A stretch of DNA of 64,000 nucleotides, from positions 180,869 to 244,868 of the forward strand of contig NZ_JAUTDN010000005.1 in assembly GCF_030646155.1 (NCBI RefSeq), written 5' to 3'. A model generated the notes under the pieces. It had not been told where the DNA came from and did no database searches. It saw only the letters and a list, made by a program, of their open reading frames with translations. Shown piece after piece: positions 14,595 to 23,000 of this stretch (position 1 is the first letter of the stretch; each line of letters begins with the position of its first letter). The stretch comes from Conexibacter sp. CPCC 205762 (GTDB taxonomy: Bacteria; Actinomycetota; Thermoleophilia; Solirubrobacterales; Solirubrobacteraceae). Position numbers and translations under genes: made by a program.

Positions 14595-15212
14595 ATGCTC
14601 GCTCGCCGACGCCAACCTCGCGCCGACTCGCTGCCGACCGCGATCGGCGAGATCCTCGACAAGTTCGAGGTGCCGATCCCGACATCCGCCATGCGGTTGC
14701 TTCTCGGCGCGCGACTCGGCGAGCCGGTAGCCGCAGGCCGCCTCTCGCGCATCGCAGCGTTCGAGCGTGACGCGTTCCTGCGTACCAATCTGCCGCCTCG
14801 GCTCTGCTGCGCGATCGACGCCGACGCGGCCGCGATCTCGCCACGGATCTGGGCACGTGGCAGCTGGCGCCTGCAGCGGCGCGTAATGACCGACGACGTC
14901 GTCTCGATCTGGAGTGCCGCCCTCGCGGAGCGCCTCTGTGCTGACCTGAGCCAGCAGACGGGCAGCGTCGACGGTCAGCTCGCCCAGCTCGCGGTCGCCG
15001 CGGCCGCGCGTGTGATCGGCCCCGCCCGCACCTTCGCGCCGACGAGTAGCGACGAGTGGCTCGAACTGCGCGCCGGCGTCGTGCAGGCCGAGGGAAGCGT
15101 CATCAACAACCGCGCCGGCGCCACACCGCAGCAGGTAGGCGCCGAGACGGCGTTCCAGAGAGCCAACCTGCCGGGGGTGCGGCTCTACTTCGGCACCGAA
15201 CTGCCAAGCTGA
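14595..15212 (+). CDS. Hypothetical protein
   Basis: A 205-aa protein, probably cytoplasmic. The N-terminal third resembles a winged-helix layout (AIGEILDKFEVPIPTSAMRL, then GRLSRIAAFERDAF). The rest is mixed, with a Gly-rich ending NLPGVRLYFGTELPS. It is preceded by an AT-richer stretch (gcgtaggtattcgctaaagt, 14,571-14,590) that could be its promoter. It is not coupled to neighbours. Function unknown. Confidence 0.5.
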   Translation: MLARRRQPRADSLPTAIGEILDKFEVPIPTSAMRLLLGARLGEPVAAGRLSRIAAFERDAFLRTNLPPRLCCAIDADAAAISPRIWARGSWRLQRRVMTDDVVSIWSAALAERLCADLSQQTGSVDGQLAQLAVAAAARVIGPARTFAPTSSDEWLELRAGVVQAEGSVINNRAGATPQQVGAETAFQRANLPGVRLYFGTELPS

Positions 15213-15262
15213 ACGTGGCAGGCCGATGCCAACAGCCCGCAACGCCGGCGAGCTGAGGAGCG

Positions 15263-15442
15263 GTGCCGGGCGAGGACGCGATCTACGCCGCGCCGCCGGA
15301 CGAGTTCGTCGCGGCACGCGACGCGCTCGTCAAGCTGTTCCGCGCGGCCCGTTCGACCCCGGCGCGCCGCTCGAGGACGGCCGGCCTCTGTCGCAAGCCG
15401 CGGCCGAGGCGGCGGGCTCGCCGGCGCGATGCGAGAGTGTGA
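15263..15442 (+). pseudogene. Fragment of a chromosomal-type gene
   Basis: A GTG start with GAGGAG just upstream opens PGEDAIYAAPPDEFVAARDA, a well-formed N-terminus, but after about 25 residues the frame turns into Arg/Pro-rich junk while another frame reads FDPGAPLEDGRPLSQAAAEA. A third piece (VVENDEHVDPFNYGVHAS, about 15,480-15,540) lies further right. The 455 bases between 15,213 and 15,667 therefore look like decayed coding sequence trapped between mobile elements. Confidence 0.4.
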
Positions 15443-15667
15443 GCGAGCCGAGGCCGGCTTTATCCTGTCCCGATCGTCGTCGAGAACGACGAGCACGTCG
15501 ACCCGTTCAACTACGGCGTCCACGCCTCGTGTCATCGGGGAAATCGTCCAGTCGCACCGCCGAGTTTCCCGGTATACACGAGAAAATGACCGCATCTGCG
15601 TCCCGCTCCTGCGCCACAATGTCAGGAGTCCTGAGCATTGGGCTCGGGCGATCGAAGGGGACTCTCG

Positions 15668-15826
15668 ATGTTGGTGGAACCGAACTTCTGGATGGCCGTC
15701 TGCGTGCTCGCTCTAGTCGGCCTGCCGCTCCTCTACAAAGGCTGGCGAGAGAGCCCGCGCCGTTCTCTCGAACGTCATCTTGTCGAACGCGCCAAAGCGC
15801 GCGACCGACCACGCCTAGGCCCCTGA
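15668..15826 (+). CDS. Small single-pass membrane protein
   Basis: A 52-aa protein: one hydrophobic helix (FWMAVCVLALVGLPLLY, residues about 7-23) followed by a strongly basic tail (SPRRSLERHLVERAKARDRP). A clear AAGGGG seven bases before ATG sets the start. An 18-bp hairpin follows the stop by 14 bases. Function unknown. Confidence 0.5.
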   Translation: MLVEPNFWMAVCVLALVGLPLLYKGWRESPRRSLERHLVERAKARDRPRLGP

Positions 15827-15840
15827 CGCCAGCCCACACA

Positions 15841-15884
15841 GCGGCGGTTCCCGCCCGGCCCCGGCGCCGGGCGGGAACCGCCGC
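15841..15884. terminator. 18-bp perfect hairpin after the small membrane gene
   Basis: GCGGCGGTTCCCGCCCGG (15,841-15,858) pairs exactly with CCGGGCGGGAACCGCCGC (15,867-15,884) around an eight-base loop. No T-run follows, as is common for actinobacterial terminators. Confidence 0.55.
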
Positions 15885-15924
15885 AGATTGCCGCGGCGCC
15901 GCAGCACGCGCCCGGCCGGCGGCC

Positions 15925-15950
15925 CTGCCACTCTTGGCGCGGAGTGGCAG
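15925..15950. repeat. Inverted repeat CTGCCACTC...GAGTGGCAG, att-arm-like
   Basis: A 9-bp perfect stem followed by AATCGCCCACAATCGCCATGAATCGG, closely like the sequence after the repeat at 10,091 (AATCGCCGTGGATCGCCGG). About 70 bases on, CCTGCAAATCAGGACTTTC parallels CCCTGCAAATAAGCACTTCC at 10,184. It looks like a third, diverged attachment region; otherwise 15,885-16,341 has no gene. Confidence 0.35.
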
Positions 15951-16341
15951 AATCGCCCACAATCGCCATGAATCGGACAGCATCCGACCGAACCTGCAGC
16001 ACGCCCGAATGAACCGAAATTCCTGCAAATCAGGACTTTCTGATCACCGCGAGCGGCTAGACCGCACCCAGGAGGTCGTGCACCGCGGGACAACGCGAAT
16101 GTTGCGCACGGGACTGGGGGGCGAAGTTTGAGTGCATCGCCCTCTATAGAGCGTGTATTCCCACATACGCCCCGATTTTGAGCAGCAGAGGTCGCGTCCT
16201 TTAGATCGCCGAGAGGCCGAGCGGTCACCCTCGTCGAATCAAGCTTCGGAGCCGATGCCTCCAGACGTGATGGGGCTGCTTGCCGAGCTGATGACGGCAG
16301 CATCTCCAGGTGTGCGCTTCACGCCGGTGTTGCGACGGTCG

Positions 16342-17796
16342 TCACCACGTCACCGGCGTGGGTTCAGCGCGTGAAGCACCGTCCGGTTTGTCGTGTGGGT
16401 TCCTGGAGTCGATGTACTCGACCAAGAGCCGCTCGGACACGTAGGCGCCGGCTGCTGGCCCGCGCACCCGGCTCGGTCTGACCCAGATGGCGTGGATCGC
16501 GGCCTCGGCGATCTGACGGCGAGCCGTCCACTCAAGGTCGTCCAGCCGCACCTCGAGATCGGAGGCGATCTCGGCAGCGTCGCCGAGCCGTGCAGCACGC
16601 GCGGTTGCGAGCGCGTCTTCGGTCTCGTCACGCCGGCGAGCGCGTGCCTTCAACCCTTCTCGATAGTCAGCGTCTCCGATCACCTCACGAAGGTCGGTGT
16701 CGTCGCGCCAGGCGACGAACTCTTTTTCGGCCCGATTCTTGTCGGCTGCGAGCTTCTCGATCGTCCCGTCGTCGTCGCGCTCTGCTCTGAGACGCCACCA
16801 TGCGAGCCGCGCGTCGAGGAGTCTCGTCACGTAGTCGTCGAGCAGGTGAGCACCCACTGCGACGGCTCTGCAGCCGACGATCGCGCACCCGTAGCTGACG
16901 TATCCGGTGTTGTTCACCTCTCGGGTGAGCACGCGCCTGCAGCGAGCGCAGCGAGCGAGCCCGGCAAAGGTGCGGTCGTTGTAGGCTCGAGCGTCGTCTC
17001 GTATGCCTCTGACGGCGTTCGCCTTCTGCCACAGGTGGACGTCGACGATCGGCTCCCAGGCATTCTCGAGCCGGAGGCCGAACGGGCCGTTCCAGACGCC
17101 AATGAGGGACTCGCTCTGAACGATCCCAATGAGCGTCGTCTTCGACCATCGTGTCTTGCCAGTCGGTGTCGGAATCTCATCGCGGGTGAGTTGCGCCGCG
17201 ATGGCTGCCCAGCCTCTGCCGGAGGCGCGCAGCGTCACGATGCGTTGGGCGACGAGCACCGTCTCGGGATCGTGGACAAGACGGCCGGTCTCGTCCTTCA
17301 TCAGACCGTACGAGGTCCGTTTCGCGAAGAGTCCGCGCTCGGCCGCGTTGCGGATGGCGAGCTCGAACGACTCGGCGGCGGTGGCGCGTTGCCATTCCGC
17401 GATGACCAGGATCAGGCCGAGGTGGAGCCGGCCGGTGGCGGAGTACGGATCGACGTGTTCCTTGACGCTGACGACGCGGCCGCCGAGTCTGTCGATCTTC
17501 TCGATCGCCGCCATCCCCCCTACGGCGGTCCGGGAGAACCGGTCGAGGCAAGCCACGACGATTCCGCCGGTCTGCCCCTTCTCCAGGCGGTTGATCGCGG
17601 CGCGGAGGCCTCTGCGTTCCATCGTGCCGCCTGAGCGGCTCATATCGGTATGCCAGCGGAGGATCCGCGCGTCGTTCTCGCGAGCCCACCGCTCGATCGC
17701 CTTTCTCTGCTCTCCCGGAGAGATGAACCGCTCGCCTGTGCGTCTCCCACGTCGGCTGACGCGTATGTAGCCGTCGAGCGTCGAGTTCGTGGTCAT
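16342..17796 (-). CDS. Large serine recombinase (integrase type)
   Basis: A 484-aa protein. The N-terminal resolvase domain has the catalytic Ser in GYIRVSRRG, plus CLDRFSRTAVGGMAAIEKID and the E-helix region. It is followed by the recombinase domain, a zinc ribbon (CARCRRVL, later YGCAIVGC), a coiled coil (about 345-400) and a C-terminal tail. This is the layout of phage-type serine integrases. The start has AGGAC three bases upstream. Its 5' end lies about 45 bases from the point where a response-regulator gene is broken, as expected because such integrases usually sit beside their own att site. Confidence 0.85.
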   Translation of the reverse strand: MTTNSTLDGYIRVSRRGRRTGERFISPGEQRKAIERWARENDARILRWHTDMSRSGGTMERRGLRAAINRLEKGQTGGIVVACLDRFSRTAVGGMAAIEKIDRLGGRVVSVKEHVDPYSATGRLHLGLILVIAEWQRATAAESFELAIRNAAERGLFAKRTSYGLMKDETGRLVHDPETVLVAQRIVTLRASGRGWAAIAAQLTRDEIPTPTGKTRWSKTTLIGIVQSESLIGVWNGPFGLRLENAWEPIVDVHLWQKANAVRGIRDDARAYNDRTFAGLARCARCRRVLTREVNNTGYVSYGCAIVGCRAVAVGAHLLDDYVTRLLDARLAWWRLRAERDDDGTIEKLAADKNRAEKEFVAWRDDTDLREVIGDADYREGLKARARRRDETEDALATARAARLGDAAEIASDLEVRLDDLEWTARRQIAEAAIHAIWVRPSRVRGPAAGAYVSERLLVEYIDSRNPHDKPDGASRAEPTPVTW

Positions 17797-17838
17797 CGTC
17801 CTGCGGTCTTCAAGCTGCAACATCGCCGCTCCCGCCCC

Positions 17839-18096
17839 TTATGGGGTGCGTGTTCGGTTGCAACCCAGCTGTCTGAAGCCCCAGATCGTCTTCAGCAGCT
17901 CGTCCTTCGTCCAGACACGGGTGGCATCCGAGACGAGCGTGCGCAGCAGCGCGTACTCCTTCTGCGACAGCGGCAGCAGCCGGCCGTTGAGGTGGACCGT
18001 GCGCGCCGCCGGGTCCAGCTCCAGCGGCCCGACGCGCAATCGGCCGGCTCGTGACCGTTCCGTGCGGCGCAGCAGGCCGCGCACGCGCGACAGCAG
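17839..18096 (-). pseudogene. Winged-helix half of a split OmpR-type response regulator
   Basis: It encodes LLSRVRGLLRRTE, a linker and an OmpR/PhoB-type DNA-binding domain (LSQKEYALLRTLVSDATRVWTKDELLKTIWG), then breaks off after FRQLGC into unrelated residues and a stop. The N-terminal receiver half is at 33,491-33,856 in the same frame and strand. Joining them across the 15.4-kb element restores ELLSRVRGLLRR exactly. The missing C-terminus (recognition helix and wing) was cut off by the serine-recombinase junction. Confidence 0.85.
18091..18096. repeat. Target-site duplication cagcag, left copy
   Basis: Same six bases as 33,491-33,496, directly flanking the two element ends; it encodes the Leu-Leu of the interrupted response regulator. 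Confidence 0.75.
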
Positions 18097-18219
18097 GGGC
18101 TGCTTCTAAGTTCGCGTTCCCCGCCGCAGCGAACGTTTCAGGTAGGAATCACAGTCGAAAATCGTGCTCCCCACAAACGTTCACAGGTTCTGCTGCGATA
18201 TCGGCTGCTTATCCACAAG

Positions 18220-19302
18220 TCACGGGACGGGCCGGCGCCGTCTCGGGCCGTGTTCAGGATGGTCCCGCATCCACGCTTCCACCGCGCTTGGCTCCCACCA
18301 GATTGCTTTGAGCCTTGGCTGGCTCGGTGGAGGAAGAGTTTGCGGTGCTCGGCTACGTCGGTGGCGGATTGCGTCAGGGCTGATTCTGAAGCGGTGCGCG
18401 AGGTCTTCAACCGTAAGTACGCGGGTAGCGAACTGGTCCGCCGTACTGGTGATGGGTTCGCCGCGCTGGAAGCGGTGTACATCATCGAGAAGCCAAAGCT
18501 TCTGGATGCCGATTCTCGCTACCGACGGCGGAAAGCCCTCTCGTGTCGTGAGCCCGCGAGCGTCGGGGCGACTTCGGTTGGTCAGCCGGGCGATGCCGTC
18601 CAGCGTTACCAGCTCAGTGCCGTCGACGGTGATCACCGTGCCGTCGAGTATGTCGGCTGGGGCGTCGCCTGCCATTTCGCGTTCAACAGTCTCGACCGCG
18701 AGCGGGAATCGCATTCCGCGCGCTGCTTCGATGCCGCCGCCGAGAAGGTGTTTCAGCTCGTCCCCTCGTATCTCGTTCTGGCTTTCCGCCCAGCGACTGT
18801 ACGAACCCATGCCCCGATGTCTCGGCCCGGATTCGAGCCAGAGACGCAGCGACTCGCTCGCCGGCCGGCGATCAGTGCTCGCGTGATCTCGAACGATCTT
18901 GAGTGCGCGATCACCGGGAAGAGAGTGCGCCTGCCCTCCGAGAAAGACACGCATGGCGGTCTTCCACGAGCCCCACGCGCGGTTGACTCTCTGCCAGTTC
19001 CAGTCCAACCCGAGCTGGCGATTGGCGGCGTTGAACTGCTTGGCCGTGATCGGTCTGTCCAACGGCAGATCAAGCGCCTCGTAGACATCGAAGATCGCTT
19101 TATAGGCCGCCGCCATCCGCTCAGCCTGAAGCCGCTCCGCTGACTTCTCCGGCCGATCAGCGAACGCATTCGCAAGCCGCACGAGCACCATGCCCTGGTC
19201 ATGCAGCGGCAGCAGCTCGATCCGCCGCAGCACTTCGGACAGCTCGCGCGAGTCTCGCGGTCCCAGGCCCTGTCTGCGGTGTTGTCTGCCGCTGCTGCTC
19301 AT
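18220..19302 (-). CDS. DNA-binding protein with two HTH-like C-terminal domains
   Basis: A 360-aa protein. The C-terminal half has two successive helix-turn-helix-like blocks, VTLDGIARLTNRSRPDARGL and VLTVEDLAHRFRISPDAIRH, each followed by an aromatic strand like MerR/excisionase wings. The N-terminal half holds two short repeats with W-x-x-A layout (AWGSWKTAMRVFLGG and GSYSRWAESQNEI) resembling repeats found beside homing endonucleases. ATG at 19,302 was chosen; one at 19,317 is possible. It is divergent from the gene at 19,378 across an operator-like palindrome. A role in element control or transposition is inferred. Confidence 0.5.
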   Translation of the reverse strand: MSSSGRQHRRQGLGPRDSRELSEVLRRIELLPLHDQGMVLVRLANAFADRPEKSAERLQAERMAAAYKAIFDVYEALDLPLDRPITAKQFNAANRQLGLDWNWQRVNRAWGSWKTAMRVFLGGQAHSLPGDRALKIVRDHASTDRRPASESLRLWLESGPRHRGMGSYSRWAESQNEIRGDELKHLLGGGIEAARGMRFPLAVETVEREMAGDAPADILDGTVITVDGTELVTLDGIARLTNRSRPDARGLTTREGFPPSVARIGIQKLWLLDDVHRFQRGEPITSTADQFATRVLTVEDLAHRFRISPDAIRHRRSRAPQTLPPPSQPRLKAIWWEPSAVEAWMRDHPEHGPRRRRPVP

Positions 19303-19355
19303 GCCGGCGCACAGCATGTCGAGTCGGGCTGAGCAGCGCAGCAGGTTTGCTGGCT

Positions 19356-19373
19356 TTACCTGCTTACAGGTAA
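19356..19373. promoter_or_regulatory. Operator-like palindrome TTACCTG-CTTA-CAGGTAA
   Basis: Perfect 7-bp arms in the short gap between two divergent genes encoding putative DNA-binding proteins. It ends five bases before the GTG of the rightward gene, leaving no room for a Shine-Dalgarno there, so that mRNA may be leaderless or start further in. Autoregulation by one of the flanking proteins is the likely use. Confidence 0.5.
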
Positions 19374-19377
19374 CCAG

Positions 19378-20427
19378 GTGCCTTCCACCCAGCCTGCTTC
19401 TCTGACGCCGGTCCCGAGCGGCCACGCGACCGCGGTTGACGCGCTGCTGATCCTGTTCGAGGCGCTGTCACCCGCCGACCGCGACGACGCGTTCCGCCGC
19501 CTCGCGATCGTCCACACCCGCCACCAGGCCGAGACCGACACCGACACGCAGCGGATGCTGCGCTCCCTGGAGCTGGTCGGACAGGCCGCCGGACGCACCC
19601 CGCCGACGATCACCGACTACCGCAGATACGGCCCGAGACTCGCTGCCGACGGGCTGCCGGTCGTGGCGTTCAACGAGCTGTACGCCCACTTCGACCGCGC
19701 CTGGCCGCGCGTCGAGTACGCCTTCGGCCTCATCAGAACCACCAGCCCCCGCCGCATCGAAGCCCGCCTCCTCGCCCGTCGCACTGGCAAGGTCTGGCGT
19801 TACACCGAACACCATCTCGCCGACGCGCTCGACGCCTGCTCGCAGTGGTGGGCGGCCCGGGCCGGACTGTCGGCCGGCGAGAGATTCGCGCCGCTGGTCA
19901 GCGAGTTCGAGTTGTGGCGCGAACACGAGCTGGAGTTGGCTCGCGGTCGCGGCGACCACGGCCATCATCTCCCCAGCCCCAGCCCGTACCGCCGCCGCTA
20001 CGACAGCTGGGAGAACGCGCTCGTGCACTTCGGCTTCACCCCCGACCAGCTCGCCGAACGCCTCGCCCGCATCCCTGAACCGGTCGCCCCGGTCATGCCG
20101 ACCCGCCCGATGCCCGACGGTCTGCCCGAGCCCGTCGAGCTGCCCGACCACACCCCCGACGGCCTCGACCCCGCAGCCGTCGACGCGGTCCGCGCCGCCT
20201 ACCGGGAACTCCCCACCCGCAGCCGCTACGTCCTCACGCAGCGCCTCGGCCTCAGCGTCCCGGCGAGAGAGCTGAAGGAGGTCGCGCCCGACCTGAATCT
20301 GACTCCAAGCGGCGTACACGTGATCGAACGCAAGGCGCTGGGACTCCTTCAGGCGGCGTGCTCGAAACCGGGCCAGCTGACCGACAGAGAGTGGGTCCGG
20401 CACGTCCTGCGACAGCTGACCGCGTAG
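19378..20427 (+). CDS. DNA-binding protein with sigma-region-4-like C-terminus
   Basis: A 349-aa protein. Residues about 60-215 contain two or three weak repeats with W/Y-x-x-x-L layout (AWPRVEYAFGLI, YDSWENALVHFGF) like those in the divergent neighbour. After a Pro-rich linker, residues about 270-330 read RYVLTQRLGLSVPARELKEV then LTPSGVHVIERKALGLLQ, the layout of sigma-70 region 4. The shared repeats suggest that the two divergent proteins recognise related DNA or act together. No known family name. Confidence 0.5.
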   Translation: MPSTQPASLTPVPSGHATAVDALLILFEALSPADRDDAFRRLAIVHTRHQAETDTDTQRMLRSLELVGQAAGRTPPTITDYRRYGPRLAADGLPVVAFNELYAHFDRAWPRVEYAFGLIRTTSPRRIEARLLARRTGKVWRYTEHHLADALDACSQWWAARAGLSAGERFAPLVSEFELWREHELELARGRGDHGHHLPSPSPYRRRYDSWENALVHFGFTPDQLAERLARIPEPVAPVMPTRPMPDGLPEPVELPDHTPDGLDPAAVDAVRAAYRELPTRSRYVLTQRLGLSVPARELKEVAPDLNLTPSGVHVIERKALGLLQAACSKPGQLTDREWVRHVLRQLTA

Positions 20428-20581
20428 ACGGCGGGTCGGGACTGCCGGCGGTTCGCCGCCGTGGGACTCGTGGTTGCTGCCAGCCACGGCGTCTTCGTTT
20501 ACGGAAATCGTCGCTGCGAAGCTGGACGTGATCCACCCATTCCGGTGTCTTCGTCGCTGACGAGCGAGCGGATCTTCGGGG

Positions 20582-22639
20582 TCAGATAGATCCTCTGGCC
20601 AACAGCACAAGCGAAGCTTCGTCGTCCCCCAGCGCTGCGAAGCTGTCCGGCTCAGAAAGCCGTTCAATGCGCTGTTGCAGCCAGGTGTGGCCGCACAACT
20701 TCTCAAGCTCCTCCCACCAGAGCTTGTGGACGGTGCCGTCCTGTCCTTGGAACGAGATGACGGGCAGTTCGGAGAGGATCCGCACCATCAGCGTGTTGTC
20801 TTCAAGCTTGGGCAGGACCCGAGCGGAGTCACCGTCTACGACTTGCAGGAATCTGAGCAGCTCGAACGCCGCAGGCTCGGCAGCCAGATCTGCGGGCACG
20901 ACGCCGTGCATCTCGTCGCGAAGAGCTTGCCGACACTCGACATCCGTTCTGTCAGACAGCGTCGGATCGTCCACTGGCTCGTCTTCGGCTGACGGCATGC
21001 CACGACCGAACCACTCGATCACGCAGTATCTCGCGCTCAGAGAAGGGGCCGCGTAGAACAAGCCACGGGCGTTGTCCTCAAGGGACTCCATGTCGTTCGT
21101 CAACAACTGCTCGATCGCGTCAGACAGCGGTCGCACCATGATGCGGCTCGCCTGAGCTGCCGGCGACAGATGATCGCCGGCTGACCTCAGCACCTCAACG
21201 GCAAGGGCCACACCCTGTCCTATGGAGAAGTGCTCGCGATAGTCGAGGATGCTCGCGATCGCATCGCCAAAGGCATCGGGGTTGGCGGTAGCAAGCGCCG
21301 CGCCGAAGGCTGACGGATCGTCAGCCAGCGAGAACAGATGGTCCGTGAAGTCGGCGGAAAGCTGATCGTCAGCAAGCGACGCGTGGATGTACTTGCTGAA
21401 GACATCTCCGTCAGACACACGCCGCTCTCGACGCTCCGTCAACGACATGTCGCGACCGGTGCCGAGGTCGAGTGCGATCGCTGGGAACAGCTGTCCCAGC
21501 AGATCTCTCGACGTACCGACGTACGTGGACGCGGCAAGCAGCTCCTCCAGCCGCCGCTCGCCTTCTGCATCGCCTTTTCTGATTCCCTCACTGAACAGAT
21601 CCGCCAAGAACGGCAGCTGAGCGTGTACATCCGGCTCCAGGACCCGCAGAGCTTCCAGGAGGATGATGTCCGCGAGCGCAATCTCGCTGCCGTGGAGATA
21701 GACGCCAGCGGCGACCGCGTTCGCCACCCGCTTTGCCTCCCGAGGAGTGCCAATCCGCTTGATCAGGAGCACCATGATGGTGCTCCATTCATGCTCGGCG
21801 GTCTGCGGTCCGCTGTACTCGACGCACGCTGCTTCGAGTTCGTCGAGCACGAAGTCCCACATCTCGCCCCTGCGTGCCAGCGGCACGCTGTGCTCGCTCT
21901 GGACGATCTTCTCCATGTACGCACGGCCTCGCTCACGCGCCCGAGCGGGATCGGTCTCAGGAGAGCCGAGCACCTGCTCGACTCGCTCCTTATCGAAGGA
22001 AAGGATGTAGCTGATCCGCGGCAGGTCTCCGACGACCTTGACGAGCCGAACGACCGCGCGGATATCGTCGTCGGACAGCCGGTCAATGTCGTCGAGGAAG
22101 ACGACGATGCGACCGTCAAACTCTGTAAGGGCCTCGATCAGTCTCTCGCGCTGATCATCAAGCGTCGGGGTGTCGCCTCTGGCCGTCGCCTCTGCCATCT
22201 GCTGCACGATGCTCAGCGCCGCCTCACCCGGACTGCCCACAAGCGGCACGAACTTGGCGGCGCTGGAGAGCGCCCCAGCATACGCAGCAACGCGCTCCGC
22301 CACTCTCTTGAATCTCTGGTCCCGTCTGCCGAGAACGCCGCCCAGCTCGATGAAGAACCGAAGGATCAGGTCATCTGCGCCGAAGAACGTCCATGGGTTG
22401 AAGCTGATGGGCACACACGTCGGGTCGCCTCGAAGCTCCTCCATCGCCATGTTGGCGATGGAGGTCTTCCCAGATCCCCATGCGCCGCAGATGGCGATCA
22501 CGTTTCCGCCCTCTGCGGAGGCCACACGAGCCTCCGCTGCGATCCGCGCGGCGATCGGACCACGACGGAACCGATCCTGCTTCTTCCCGCGGATCGCGGC
22601 GTCGCTCAGCGAACGCGCGCTCTGAGACTCAGCGCTCAT
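20582..22639 (-). CDS. KAP-family P-loop NTPase
   Basis: A 685-aa protein. Walker A GAWGSGKTS at about residue 51, the following FNPWTFFGADDLILRFF typical of KAP NTPases (W in NPW), and Walker B IVVFLDDIDRLS at about residue 180. No membrane segment is obvious, unlike many KAP proteins. The C-terminal ~350 residues are helical and unassigned. KAP NTPases recur in defence islands as sensors or effectors; here the gene sits alone with a small secreted-protein gene upstream on the same strand (seven bases apart), so partners are unclear. Confidence 0.75.
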   Translation of the reverse strand: MSAESQSARSLSDAAIRGKKQDRFRRGPIAARIAAEARVASAEGGNVIAICGAWGSGKTSIANMAMEELRGDPTCVPISFNPWTFFGADDLILRFFIELGGVLGRRDQRFKRVAERVAAYAGALSSAAKFVPLVGSPGEAALSIVQQMAEATARGDTPTLDDQRERLIEALTEFDGRIVVFLDDIDRLSDDDIRAVVRLVKVVGDLPRISYILSFDKERVEQVLGSPETDPARARERGRAYMEKIVQSEHSVPLARRGEMWDFVLDELEAACVEYSGPQTAEHEWSTIMVLLIKRIGTPREAKRVANAVAAGVYLHGSEIALADIILLEALRVLEPDVHAQLPFLADLFSEGIRKGDAEGERRLEELLAASTYVGTSRDLLGQLFPAIALDLGTGRDMSLTERRERRVSDGDVFSKYIHASLADDQLSADFTDHLFSLADDPSAFGAALATANPDAFGDAIASILDYREHFSIGQGVALAVEVLRSAGDHLSPAAQASRIMVRPLSDAIEQLLTNDMESLEDNARGLFYAAPSLSARYCVIEWFGRGMPSAEDEPVDDPTLSDRTDVECRQALRDEMHGVVPADLAAEPAAFELLRFLQVVDGDSARVLPKLEDNTLMVRILSELPVISFQGQDGTVHKLWWEELEKLCGHTWLQQRIERLSEPDSFAALGDDEASLVLLARGSI

Positions 22640-22646
22640 CCGACGC

Positions 22647-22898
22647 TTACTGCAAGTGCCAGCGGCCCCGGCGGTCCTTCTTGGAGCACGAGTAGCCGTA
22701 CTTGCGGTAGTCGCTCTCGTAGCGCTTGGCGCAGTACTGGCCGCGGGCGATGCATCTGGACTGCCCGCCGATCTTCGCGCGCGTGCATGCAGCCTGCGCG
22801 ACCGGACTGTCCTTCGACGGCGCGGCTGCGACCGGCACCGCCGGCACGACCGCGATCAGGCTCGCGCCCGCGAGCACCCCGATAAGACGACGACGCAT
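22647..22898 (-). CDS. Small secreted Cys-rich protein (excalibur-like)
   Basis: An 83-aa protein. A signal peptide (basic RRR start, Leu/Ala/Val core, Ala-x-Ala near residue 25) is followed by a mature domain with four Cys and the spacing C-x(9)-C-x(7)-C-x(12)-C; IGGQSRCIARGQYC and DYRKYGYSC are recognisable in actinobacterial secreted proteins of unknown role. It resembles excalibur-type domains only loosely. It lies seven bases upstream of the KAP NTPase gene and may share its transcript. Confidence 0.5.
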   Translation of the reverse strand: MRRRLIGVLAGASLIAVVPAVPVAAAPSKDSPVAQAACTRAKIGGQSRCIARGQYCAKRYESDYRKYGYSCSKKDRRGRWHLQ

Positions 22899-23000
22899 CC
22901 CTGCCCCTTCCCTGGTGTCCCGGCGCGCCTGGCAGCACGCCCGTTCACCAAAAATCTAGGAGTCAGACCGCGCCGCCGCAACCAGGAACCGACATTCCAC

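Noticed and set aside
16050..16082. Possible further tRNA-like attachment core (CCAGGAGGTCGTG)
   Set aside because: Only about 11 bases resemble the tRNA-His core and no T arm follows; kept only as context for the att-arm-like repeat.
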